From an uncultured Atopobiaceae bacterium (lineage in GTDB: Bacteria; Actinomycetota; Coriobacteriia; Coriobacteriales; Atopobiaceae), in assembly GCA_947626465.1 (NCBI GenBank), contig CANQSI010000023.1:1-12126 (forward strand): a DNA stretch of 12,126 bases, given 5' to 3'. The notes under the pieces are model-generated. The model saw nothing but the letters and a program-made list of their open reading frames with translations, did not search any database and had not been told where the DNA came from. This document shows, one piece after another, positions 5,841 to 12,126 of the stretch. The position numbers and the translations under genes were made by a program. Numbering within the stretch: the stretch's first letter is position 1; the number at the start of each line of letters is the position of its first letter.

Positions 5841-7739
5841 GTGGCCGAGGGTGCTCGACATATGGCGAAAGACGAAGGATCCCGCGCTCGGCGTGTGGCC
5901 CCGAAGCCGTTCGCGCTGCCGTTGATGGCGGCGGGTCTCGTTGCCGTGGCCCTCGCGCTCCTCGCCGAGTGGCGCATGCAGGGCGTGCTGGCGAGTGGAA
6001 ACCCCGCGAACCCCCTCGCCTGGAGCGGGCTTCGCGTGGGGCTCTCGGCGCTCCTCCTCTTCCTCGGCCTCGCGCCGCTTTTCGTGTGGATCTCGCGTGG
6101 CGGGGTCGCACGCGTGCGAGGACGTCTCGGCGCCGACCATGGGCGTCTTTGGCGAAGGCTTGGCATCGCCATAGCGCTGGCGGTGCTTGCGGGCGTGGTG
6201 GGCTGGTTTCTCGGATGGGGAGCTGCGGCAATCCAAGAGAACCCGCGGGATTGGCGCTATTCCTTCACCCTCATGGCCTTCTTCGTGGCCTGCGCGCTGC
6301 TCGTCTACTTCCGCGAGGATGTGCTTCGCGATGCCTCGTGGGGCTTTCTCATCCTCTCGCTTGCGGTGGGCCTCACCTTCGTGGCGCTCGTGCCCGTGCA
6401 GCCCAATTCCGTGTGGGACGGACAGGTGCACTTCGATGCGGCAAACGCGATGTCCTACGCCGAGAACGCGGAATACGACGAAGGCGACCTCATCGCGCTC
6501 GAGGATATCCCCTATGTGATGGTGGGGCATGAGGGCCGACGCGTGTGGTCGGGCATGAGTCTCGACGTCACAGAGGAAACCGCGGAGACGATCGATCGGT
6601 CCCAGCAAGAGGGTTCCGTGGAGACGCTTGAAGGCCAGATGCGCCATCGCGGGTCCAGCTGGGTGGCGTTCAATTCCGTGGGGCGTGTGCCGCTCGCCGT
6701 GGGCCTTTGGCTGGGGCGCCTCCTCGGCCTTGGCGACGTAGGGGAATACACGAGCGCGCGGATCGCCAACCTCGTGGTCTACGTGGTCCTGTGGTTCCTC
6801 GGCATTCGCGCCCTCAAGCACTCGAAGCTCGTGCTCGCTGCGGTGGCGTTGGTACCGACGGGACTCTACGTGGCGTCGGGATTCAGCTACGACGCCTGGC
6901 TTTTCGCCTGCTGTGGCTTCTCGTTCTGCCACTTCCTCGGCGAGCTCCAGCGTCCAGACGAGCCGCTCACGGGCAAAGGCGCGGCGACGATCCTCATCTC
7001 GTTTGCCCTCGGATGCCTCGTGAAGGCCATCTACTTCCCGCTCGCGCTCGTCTTCCTCGCAATGCCCAAGAGGAAGTTCCAGCCCGAGGGCGCCATGGGC
7101 CGCGTGTGGTGGGCGTTTTGGGTGGTGGCCACGGCGCTCTTCCTGCTCTCGACCTTCGCCCTGCCGTTCCTCATGCGCGGAGGCGCGGGCTACTCCGATA
7201 CCCGCATGAACGAAGGGGCGAGCTCCACCGGCCAGCTCGCGCACATCTTCGAGGCGCCCGGGGAGTACCTCGGAGCGCTCGGCGCGAGCGGAATAGAATT
7301 CTTCGGGCCGGCCTACTTCCGGGATGCCATCGCGCTTCTCGACTTCATCCAGATCTCCTCCTTCGAGTCTGCGCTCGGCTGGGTGTACCTCGCGTTCCTG
7401 CTCATTGTGGCGCTCTTCGTCCGCCGACCTCGAAACGGCAGCGGATCCCTCGCGCTCGCGCGCGCCTTCGCCATCGTGGGCACCGTCGGTTCCTATGTGC
7501 TCCTCGCGACGGCGCTCTACGTGGGTTTCACCTCCGTGGGGGATTCGCTCGTGGACGGGCTCCAGCCACGCTACCTGCTGCCGTCCTTCCCCCTGATCTT
7601 CGGGCTCGTGCTCTTCGTTCCCGCGCTCGTGCGGCAGACGTCGCGCTGGTATCGCCTGCTCGCGTGCGCCTCGTGGGCATTTCTTCTTGCCTACAACCTC
7701 GCGCTCATCACCCTTCGCTTCGTGGTCTTCTTCGAGTGA
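5841..7739 (+). CDS. DUF2142 family polytopic membrane protein (GT-C-like)
   Basis: 632 residues from GTG 5841. About a dozen hydrophobic segments are visible, for example near 24-42, 66-83, 108-127, 141-156, 167-185, 309-321, 329-346, 383-407, 422-444, 513-527, 543-562 and 581-596, and about 603-630. DUF2142 signs: VWDGQVHFDAA (191-201) in the first large outer loop, placed like the acidic residue of GT-C glycosyltransferases; SGFSYDAW (346-353); and GLQPRYLLP (573-581) before the last helices. Family members are often found in cell-surface polysaccharide loci and are thought to transfer sugars from lipid carriers, but the activity is mostly unproven. No polysaccharide genes surround it here. 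Start: GAGGAGG (5831-5837) lies only 3 bases before GTG 5841, while ATG 5862 (625 residues) has only a weak GAGGG upstream. The GTG is favoured modestly. Confidence 0.85.
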   Translation: MAEGARHMAKDEGSRARRVAPKPFALPLMAAGLVAVALALLAEWRMQGVLASGNPANPLAWSGLRVGLSALLLFLGLAPLFVWISRGGVARVRGRLGADHGRLWRRLGIAIALAVLAGVVGWFLGWGAAAIQENPRDWRYSFTLMAFFVACALLVYFREDVLRDASWGFLILSLAVGLTFVALVPVQPNSVWDGQVHFDAANAMSYAENAEYDEGDLIALEDIPYVMVGHEGRRVWSGMSLDVTEETAETIDRSQQEGSVETLEGQMRHRGSSWVAFNSVGRVPLAVGLWLGRLLGLGDVGEYTSARIANLVVYVVLWFLGIRALKHSKLVLAAVALVPTGLYVASGFSYDAWLFACCGFSFCHFLGELQRPDEPLTGKGAATILISFALGCLVKAIYFPLALVFLAMPKRKFQPEGAMGRVWWAFWVVATALFLLSTFALPFLMRGGAGYSDTRMNEGASSTGQLAHIFEAPGEYLGALGASGIEFFGPAYFRDAIALLDFIQISSFESALGWVYLAFLLIVALFVRRPRNGSGSLALARAFAIVGTVGSYVLLATALYVGFTSVGDSLVDGLQPRYLLPSFPLIFGLVLFVPALVRQTSRWYRLLACASWAFLLAYNLALITLRFVVFFE

Positions 7740-7932
7740 GGTTGATTGAGGCAGGCGATGAGCCGTGGACGGCGTACGTCGATCCCCGTGCGCTGCGCAA
7801 GCGCTAGCATGACGGTCTGAAGGATTTCGCGAGAGGCTGGCGGTTCGAGCGCGAGGCCTGCGGGCGTTTGCGTCGAGGGCGCTCGAATCGTTTCCCGTCC
7901 ATTCGGGGCGGGGCAGGGGAGAGAGGTCGGTC
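7740..7932 (+). promoter_or_regulatory. Gap before kup, with a possible -10 at 7805-7810
   Basis: This 193-base stretch has no open frame worth calling. TAGCAT (7805-7810) is 4 of 6 to a -10 and would give a leader of about 115 bases, but no -35 is seen. The short repeat GCGCTGCGCAAGCGC (7790-7804) lies directly before it and could be an operator or a small hairpin. Potassium transporter genes often carry a ydaO-type c-di-AMP riboswitch; I looked for its conserved blocks and do not see them. The ribosome binding site is GAGAGG (7921-7926), 6 bases before the GTG. Confidence 0.3.
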
Positions 7933-10266
7933 GTGGCATCCATCGTTCCCACCAAGCAAGCGCAGAGCTCGCACGGTGCGATTCCGTTTTCCCTGGGCAT
8001 GACGCTCGTCACCCTCGGCGTGGTCTACGGCGACATCGGCACGTCGCCGATGTACGTCTTGAAGGCGATCATCGCCGGAAACGGCGGGCTCGCCTCCATG
8101 GACATGGACACCGTGCTCGGCGCCCTCTCGCTCATCATCTGGACGGTGACGCTCCTCACGACGGTGAAGTACGTGCTCATCGCCATGAAGGCCGATAACC
8201 ACAACGAAGGCGGCATCTTCGCGCTCTATTCGCTCGTCAGGCGCTGCGGGCGCTACCTCATCCTCCCCGCCATGGTGGGCGGTGCGGCGCTCCTCGCCGA
8301 CGGCATCCTCACCCCCGCCGTGACCGTGACGACGGCCATCGAGGGCCTTCGCACGATCGACGTGGCCGCGCGCTTCCTCGGCGATACGCCCACGATGGTG
8401 GTCACCATCACGGTGATCATCATCTCCGTGCTCTTCCTCGTGCAGCGCTCGGGCACCTCGCGCATCGGCCACGCCTTCGGGCCGGTGATGCTCGTGTGGT
8501 TCCTCTTCCTCGCCATCACGGGGCTCATGCACATCGCGCTCGACTGGAACATCTTCCGTGCGCTGAACCCCGTTCGCGGCCTCATCTTCCTCTTCGGCCC
8601 GCAGAACAAGGCGGGCTTCGACGTGCTCGGCTTCGTCTTCCTCGCCACCACCGGCGCCGAGGCGCTCTACGCCGACATGGGCCACGTGGGAAAGGCCAAC
8701 ATCCACGCGAGCTGGCCGTTCGTGATGGTGTGCCTCTTCCTGAACTACATGGGCCAGGGCGCGTGGGTCATCGCGAACGCGCAGAACGCCGCGATGGGCG
8801 CCATCCCCGACGTGAACCCGTTCTTCGAGATGAACCCCGAGTTCCTGCGCATCCCGTCGGTCGTCCTCGCCACGCTCGCCGCCATCATCGCGAGCCAGGC
8901 GCTCATCACCTCGAGCTACACGCTCGTCTCCGAGGCCATGGGCCTCGACCTCATGCCCCACATGCGCATCACCTACCCCTCCGATACGAAGGGCCAGCTC
9001 TACATTCCGCTGGTGAACACGGTGATGTGGATCGGCACCATCTGCGTCGTCCTGCTCTTCCGCACCTCGGAGCGAATGGAAGCGGCCTACGGCTTGGCCA
9101 TCACCGTGACGATGCTCATGACGAGCGTCCTCGTGGCGGCGTGGCTCTGGAAGATACGAGGGCACCTCGCGCTCGCGGCGGTGTTCCTGGTGTTCTTCGG
9201 CGCCATCGAGACGTGCTTCTTCATCTCGTCGATGGCGAAGTTCGTCCATGGCGGCTACGTGACGGTGATCATCAGCGCGCTTCTCTTCTACGTGATGTAC
9301 GTCTGGCGTCGCGGGAGCGCGATCGAGCGCGCGCAATCCGCCTACTTGCCGGTTTCGAGCTACCTCGACCAGTTCGAGCGCCTCTCGAAGGACACGCGCG
9401 TGGCGAAGCTCGCCGACAACGTCGTCTTCCTCGCGAAGGATCCGGTGCCCGGCGTGCTCGACCGCGACATCCTCTACTCGATCTTCGACAAACGTCCCAA
9501 GCGCGCGCTTTGCTATTACTTCATCAGCGTCGTGGTCACCGACGAGCCGTTCACCAAGGCCTATACGGTGAACTCCTTCGGCACGGACTACATCTTCAAG
9601 ATCACGATGTTCCTCGGCTTCCGCGTGCCGCAGCGCATCAACCAATACCTCAGGCAGGTGATCGGCGAGCTCATCCAAGCCGGCGAGATCCGCATGCAGC
9701 CGAGGAAGTACTCCATCTACCGCGAACCCGACCCCGTGGGCGACTTCCGCTTCGTGATGTTGCGGAAGCTCCTCACGCCGGAGACGGTGCTCTCGCCCTC
9801 CGACCGCTCGGTGATGGCGGTGAAGTACGCCATCCGACGCCTCTGCGGCTCCGCAGCCCAGTGGTTCGGCCTCCAGGCTTCGAACGTAGTGGTGGAGTAC
9901 GTGCCGCTCTTCGCACGCCAGGCGAACTTCGAGCCGCTGAAGCGCCTCAGCCTCAGCCAGTTCGCGCCGTCGCAGGATGTGATCGACGAGGAGGAGGACG
10001 AGCGCGACGACGACATCATCTCGCTCGACCTCGACGACGACGCCGCCGAATCGATCGCCGAGACCGAGGCCACCGTCATCGGAGGCGAGGGGCTCGTCGA
10101 TGGCACTGGCGTGCACCCGAGGATCGTCTACGATTCCACCGGCCATCCCATAGGCCTCGACCGCGGCGCCAAGGGGAGCCACTTCGCATCGGGCCCCGGC
10201 ATCCACTCGAGCGGAAAGACGCCGCTCACCACGGGTGCCACGGATCGTCCATCCGAGCGCCCGTAG
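7933..10266 (+). CDS. kup: KUP/HAK/KT family potassium uptake protein
   Basis: 777 residues; proton-coupled potassium import across the cytoplasmic membrane. Signature motifs: GVVYGDIGTSPMY (29-41), NHNEGGIFALYSLVRR (89-104), GGAALLADGILTPAV (116-130) and GAEALYADMGHVGK (241-254). About twelve membrane helices are packed between residues 17 and 459, followed by the usual soluble C-terminal domain with alternating strands and helices (about 470-665). E. coli Kup is 622 residues. The excess is a tail with a strongly acidic block EEEDERDDD...LDLDDDAAE (686-706) and a final G/S/H/T-rich 60 residues. The GTG start fits GAGAGG (7921-7926), 6 bases upstream, and the protein begins normally just before helix 1. 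The gap to the next gene is 44 bases, so read-through into the S10 gene is likely. Confidence 0.96.
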   Translation: MASIVPTKQAQSSHGAIPFSLGMTLVTLGVVYGDIGTSPMYVLKAIIAGNGGLASMDMDTVLGALSLIIWTVTLLTTVKYVLIAMKADNHNEGGIFALYSLVRRCGRYLILPAMVGGAALLADGILTPAVTVTTAIEGLRTIDVAARFLGDTPTMVVTITVIIISVLFLVQRSGTSRIGHAFGPVMLVWFLFLAITGLMHIALDWNIFRALNPVRGLIFLFGPQNKAGFDVLGFVFLATTGAEALYADMGHVGKANIHASWPFVMVCLFLNYMGQGAWVIANAQNAAMGAIPDVNPFFEMNPEFLRIPSVVLATLAAIIASQALITSSYTLVSEAMGLDLMPHMRITYPSDTKGQLYIPLVNTVMWIGTICVVLLFRTSERMEAAYGLAITVTMLMTSVLVAAWLWKIRGHLALAAVFLVFFGAIETCFFISSMAKFVHGGYVTVIISALLFYVMYVWRRGSAIERAQSAYLPVSSYLDQFERLSKDTRVAKLADNVVFLAKDPVPGVLDRDILYSIFDKRPKRALCYYFISVVVTDEPFTKAYTVNSFGTDYIFKITMFLGFRVPQRINQYLRQVIGELIQAGEIRMQPRKYSIYREPDPVGDFRFVMLRKLLTPETVLSPSDRSVMAVKYAIRRLCGSAAQWFGLQASNVVVEYVPLFARQANFEPLKRLSLSQFAPSQDVIDEEEDERDDDIISLDLDDDAAESIAETEATVIGGEGLVDGTGVHPRIVYDSTGHPIGLDRGAKGSHFASGPGIHSSGKTPLTTGATDRPSERP

Positions 10267-10310
10267 CGGCCGCCCTTCGCCTGCCGCACACGTCAACCGA
10301 AAGAGGGAGC

Positions 10311-11831
10311 ATGGAAGACACGAACGAACGCACCCCGCTTACCCCGAAGAACCCACAGGAGCCGGCTGCGAAGCCCAAGCCCCATCGCGTGGCGCCGCCC
10401 GCCAAGGAGGGGAGCTTCACCTGGCACGGCCCCGAGGGCGACATCGACTACACCGTATGCGTCGAGCACCTCGGCATCTCCGACGACGAAGGCACGCCGA
10501 TGGCGAAGATCTTCTGCCGCTCCTACGTGGCCGGTGGCGACGAGGCGGCGAGCGCGAAGAGCTGGTTCGAGCCCACGCGTCCCGTCACCTTCTGTTACAA
10601 CGGCGGCCCCGGCTGCGCGAGCGTGCCGCTCGACTTCGGCGGCATCGGCCCGGTGCGTGCGAGGCCCGACGGCACCCACCACCTCACCACGCCGGCCAAG
10701 CTCGAGGACAACCCGTCCTGCCTCCTCCCGCTCACGGACCTCGTCTTCATCGACGCGCCGTCCACCGGCTGGTCCTTCGTGGAAGAGGGCTACGACAAGA
10801 AGAAGCTCTGGGGCGTGGACGGGGATGCGGACGCCTTCTGCCGCACCATCCAAACGTGGCTCACCGTGCATAAGCGCTGGAACGCGCCCGTGTTCCTCTT
10901 CGGCGAGTCCTATGGCACGGTGCGCGACGCGGTGCTCGCGCGCGTGCTCGGCGAGGTGGGCCTCGGCCTTCGGGGCGTGGTGCAGCTCTCCACGATCTAC
11001 GACTGGGCATCCACGCTCACGGGCTCCGAGTCCTACTACCTCGGCATGACGCCCACCTATGCCGCCGTGGCGCAGTGGATGGGGAAGGTGGGCAAGGACA
11101 TCGAGCCCAACCAGTGGTTCGACAAGGCCTGCGCCTTCGTGAACGAGACGCTCGTGCCGGCGCTTACGCTCGGCGATCGCCTCTCCGAGGAGCGCGAGCG
11201 CGAGATCGCCGAGGAGATGTCCACCTACGTGGGCCTCTCGCCGGACTACCTCGCCAAGCAGCACCTTCGCGTGGAGCTCCAGGACTTCCGTCGCGAGCTC
11301 CTCGCGAGCGAGGGCAAGGTGCTCGGGCGCCTCGACATGCGCTTCACGGGCGACGCCCTGCCCTCCGCGCAGGGCTCGACCGAGTTCATCTGCGGCGAGG
11401 ATGCCGCCGACGACGCGCTCGAGAGCGTGTGGACGGCCGCGTTCCATGCGCTGCTCGACGCCATCGGCTACGAGAACCCCGCGCCCTACCTCTCCACCAA
11501 CTGGAAGGCCAACGAAGGCTGGAACTGGAGCCACAAGGTGCCGGGTGGCCTCGAGCGCGATCCCGCGCCGAACGTGGCCTTCGACATGGCGCAGGCCATG
11601 CGCAGGAACCCCTGCATGCGCGTGTGCTACCTCGGAGGACGCTACGACGCGGCCACCCCGTACTGGAACCTCATCCACGACGTCTCCGCCCTCTACCTCT
11701 CGAAGGAGCTGAAGGAACACCAGGAGTTCCACCTCTACGGCGCCGGCCATATGATCTACGAGGATGAGGAAGCCGCCGCTGCTATGACTCATGACCTTAG
11801 GGCCTTCTATGAGAAGGCCCTAAGGTCATGA
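10311..11831 (+). CDS. Peptidase S10 (serine carboxypeptidase-like) protein, no signal peptide
   Basis: 506 residues, alpha/beta-hydrolase fold. The S10 triad is complete: Ser200 in FGESYGT, Asp446 in GGRYDAATPYW, and His480 in YGAGHMIY. The substrate-carboxylate/oxyanion segment CYNGGPGCAS (95-104) is also intact. Known S10 enzymes remove C-terminal residues at acidic pH and are normally secreted or vacuolar. This one starts with a hydrophilic, proline- and lysine-rich segment (residues 8-32) and has no signal peptide, so it is probably cytosolic. The ATG follows GAGGGAG (10303-10309). The final 14 codons, including the stop, are one half and the loop of a perfect inverted repeat (11788-11832). 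It follows kup by 44 bases without a terminator between. Family very sure; natural substrate unknown. Confidence 0.94.
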   Translation: MEDTNERTPLTPKNPQEPAAKPKPHRVAPPAKEGSFTWHGPEGDIDYTVCVEHLGISDDEGTPMAKIFCRSYVAGGDEAASAKSWFEPTRPVTFCYNGGPGCASVPLDFGGIGPVRARPDGTHHLTTPAKLEDNPSCLLPLTDLVFIDAPSTGWSFVEEGYDKKKLWGVDGDADAFCRTIQTWLTVHKRWNAPVFLFGESYGTVRDAVLARVLGEVGLGLRGVVQLSTIYDWASTLTGSESYYLGMTPTYAAVAQWMGKVGKDIEPNQWFDKACAFVNETLVPALTLGDRLSEEREREIAEEMSTYVGLSPDYLAKQHLRVELQDFRRELLASEGKVLGRLDMRFTGDALPSAQGSTEFICGEDAADDALESVWTAAFHALLDAIGYENPAPYLSTNWKANEGWNWSHKVPGGLERDPAPNVAFDMAQAMRRNPCMRVCYLGGRYDAATPYWNLIHDVSALYLSKELKEHQEFHLYGAGHMIYEDEEAAAAMTHDLRAFYEKALRS

Positions 11832-11832
11832 G
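11788..11832 (+). repeat. Perfect 21-bp inverted repeat spanning the S10 stop codon
   Basis: CTCATGACCTTAGGGCCTT (11788-11806) is perfectly complementary to 11814-11832. CT (11807-11808) also pairs with AG (11812-11813), which leaves the loop ATG (11809-11811). The TGA stop (11829-11831) lies in the 3' arm. No T-run follows, so it is not a classical terminator. It may protect the mRNA 3' end from exonucleases, pause transcription, or affect termination of translation. It does not share the core of the palindromic repeat that begins 17 bases later. Confidence 0.9.
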
Positions 11833-11848
11833 CCGACGCTGCGAGACG

Positions 11849-11938
11849 CTGGTGCACCCCATCTTCGCGCGATTTTGTCCACTCACGTAGCGTCAGTACG
11901 CTACGTGGCCAAAATCCCACGAATCTGGGGCACCCCAG
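11849..11938 (+). repeat. Palindromic repeat, copy C
   Basis: Third complete copy, about 11 kb from copies A and B, same orientation, 17 bases after the S10 hairpin. Outer arms CTGGTGCACCCCATCT (11849-11864) and ATCTGGGGCACCCCAG (11923-11938). Lower stem GATTTTGTCCA (11871-11881) with TGGCCAAAATC (11906-11916), one T-C mismatch. Bulge CTCA (11882-11885), upper stem CGTAGCGT (11886-11893) with ACGCTACG (11898-11905), loop CAGT (11894-11897). The 3' half, from the upper stem through CCCACGA to the outer arm, is identical to copy B. Confidence 0.9.
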
Positions 11939-12126
11939 CGCCTCTCGCTCACGTTTTGCTGATTCCCTAACTCCGCCTTTGTTGAAGCAAGGACTTGCGA
12001 GGGCGGGGGAGGACATAGTCCCCGGAGCCCTGTGGGAGCCGAAAGGAGAAGGCCCTTTTTCTCGGACCGGAGGAGTGGTCCGCCGGAACCGAAGCCCGTA
12101 TGCCAATGTGAGGTGTGTCACCCGAG
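11939..12126 (+). other. Gene-free tail, probably a folded leader of an off-window gene
   Basis: There is no credible coding frame in these 188 bases. Several short complementary blocks are seen: GGGGA (12006-12010) with TCCCC (12019-12023), competing with GGAC/GTCC (12011-12014 and 12018-12021); CCGA (12039-12042) with TCGG (12062-12065) around AAGG/CCTT; and GGACC (12064-12068) with GGTCC (12077-12081). The loop of the last one is GGAGGAGT, which is ribosome-binding-site-like. An ATG at 12100 reads only three codons (M-P-M, then TGA). TTGCTG (11956-11961) is a possible -35, with no good -10 after it. I cannot match this to a riboswitch, T-box or ribosomal-protein leader I know. The 3' part lies outside the window. 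Confidence 0.4.

Noticed and set aside
7740..7932. c-di-AMP (ydaO) riboswitch before kup
   Set aside because: It is expected from the biology of potassium transporters, but the conserved blocks of the class are not present in the 193 bases.
5760..8012. Minus-strand open frame of 750 codons opposite DUF2142
   Set aside because: It is a low-complexity His/Glu/Arg shadow, while the plus-strand frame has clear membrane helices and DUF2142 motifs.
7804..10296. Long open frame on the minus strand (830 codons) opposite kup
   Set aside because: It mirrors kup codon by codon, is dominated by His, Arg, Glu, Asp and Val with no domain, and has no ribosome binding site. Such antisense frames are normal in very GC-rich genes.
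8496..10310. Apparent upstream extension of the S10 gene through the whole of kup (frame open from 8496)
   Set aside because: The extension is Arg/His/Pro-rich shadow sequence. The S10 domain begins after ATG 10311, which has a proper ribosome binding site, and kup is unmistakable in the other frame.
11807..12121. Minus-strand open frame of 104 codons over the right-edge repeat
   Set aside because: It covers copy C and the structured tail, and its peptide is partly a translation of the repeat, which also appears in a frame over copy B. There is no ribosome binding site or recognisable domain.

Overview
The window is about 12.1 kb of GC-rich DNA. Nine protein genes all lie on the + strand, with short gaps and four GTG starts. 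The gene set is a phospho-beta-glucosidase fed by a sugar phosphotransferase system, a clostridial/coriobacterial-type citrate synthase, a UPF0237 ACT protein, Kup, and a cytosolic S10 carboxypeptidase-like protein. This suggests a high-GC anaerobic actinobacterium, most likely Coriobacteriia (Olsenella/Collinsella/Atopobium type). That placement is inferred from protein character and base composition; there is no rRNA here to prove it.

Layout. (1) 1-474: C-terminal third of a GH1 6-phospho-beta-glucosidase. (2) 475-878: a 404-base gap holding two complete copies and one partial copy of a palindromic repeat, a strong intrinsic terminator (721-754), and the ribosome binding site and possible -10 element of the next gene. 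(3) 879-2846: a GH5_9-like protein lacking two family-invariant active-site residues, then rsmI (16S rRNA C1402 2'-O-methyltransferase) 3 bases later. (4) 2910-5784: UPF0237 ACT protein, a 540-residue citrate synthase with a roughly 95-residue N-terminal extension, and a Cof-type HAD phosphatase. (5) 5841-7739: a polytopic DUF2142 (GT-C-like) membrane protein. (6) 7933-10266: the potassium transporter Kup with an extended acidic tail. (7) 10311-11831: a leaderless peptidase S10 protein whose last codons form a perfect 21-bp inverted repeat. (8) 11849-12126: a further copy of the palindromic repeat, then about 190 gene-free bases that look like a folded leader for a gene beyond the edge.

The genes are mostly housekeeping or metabolic, and I see no defence system, phage, transposase or CRISPR. 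GH1, citrate synthase and HAD fit sugar-phosphate and central metabolism. RsmI acts on the ribosome, Kup on potassium balance, and DUF2142 probably at the envelope.

The most unusual signal is non-coding. It is a family of roughly 90-base hairpins placed just after stop codons. An apical module (8-bp stem, 4-base bulge CTYA, 4-5-base loop) is almost invariant, while the lower stem differs completely between copies yet stays fully or almost fully complementary. The outer arms also show a compensatory change. This pattern implies selection, or copying, of the folded structure rather than of the sequence.
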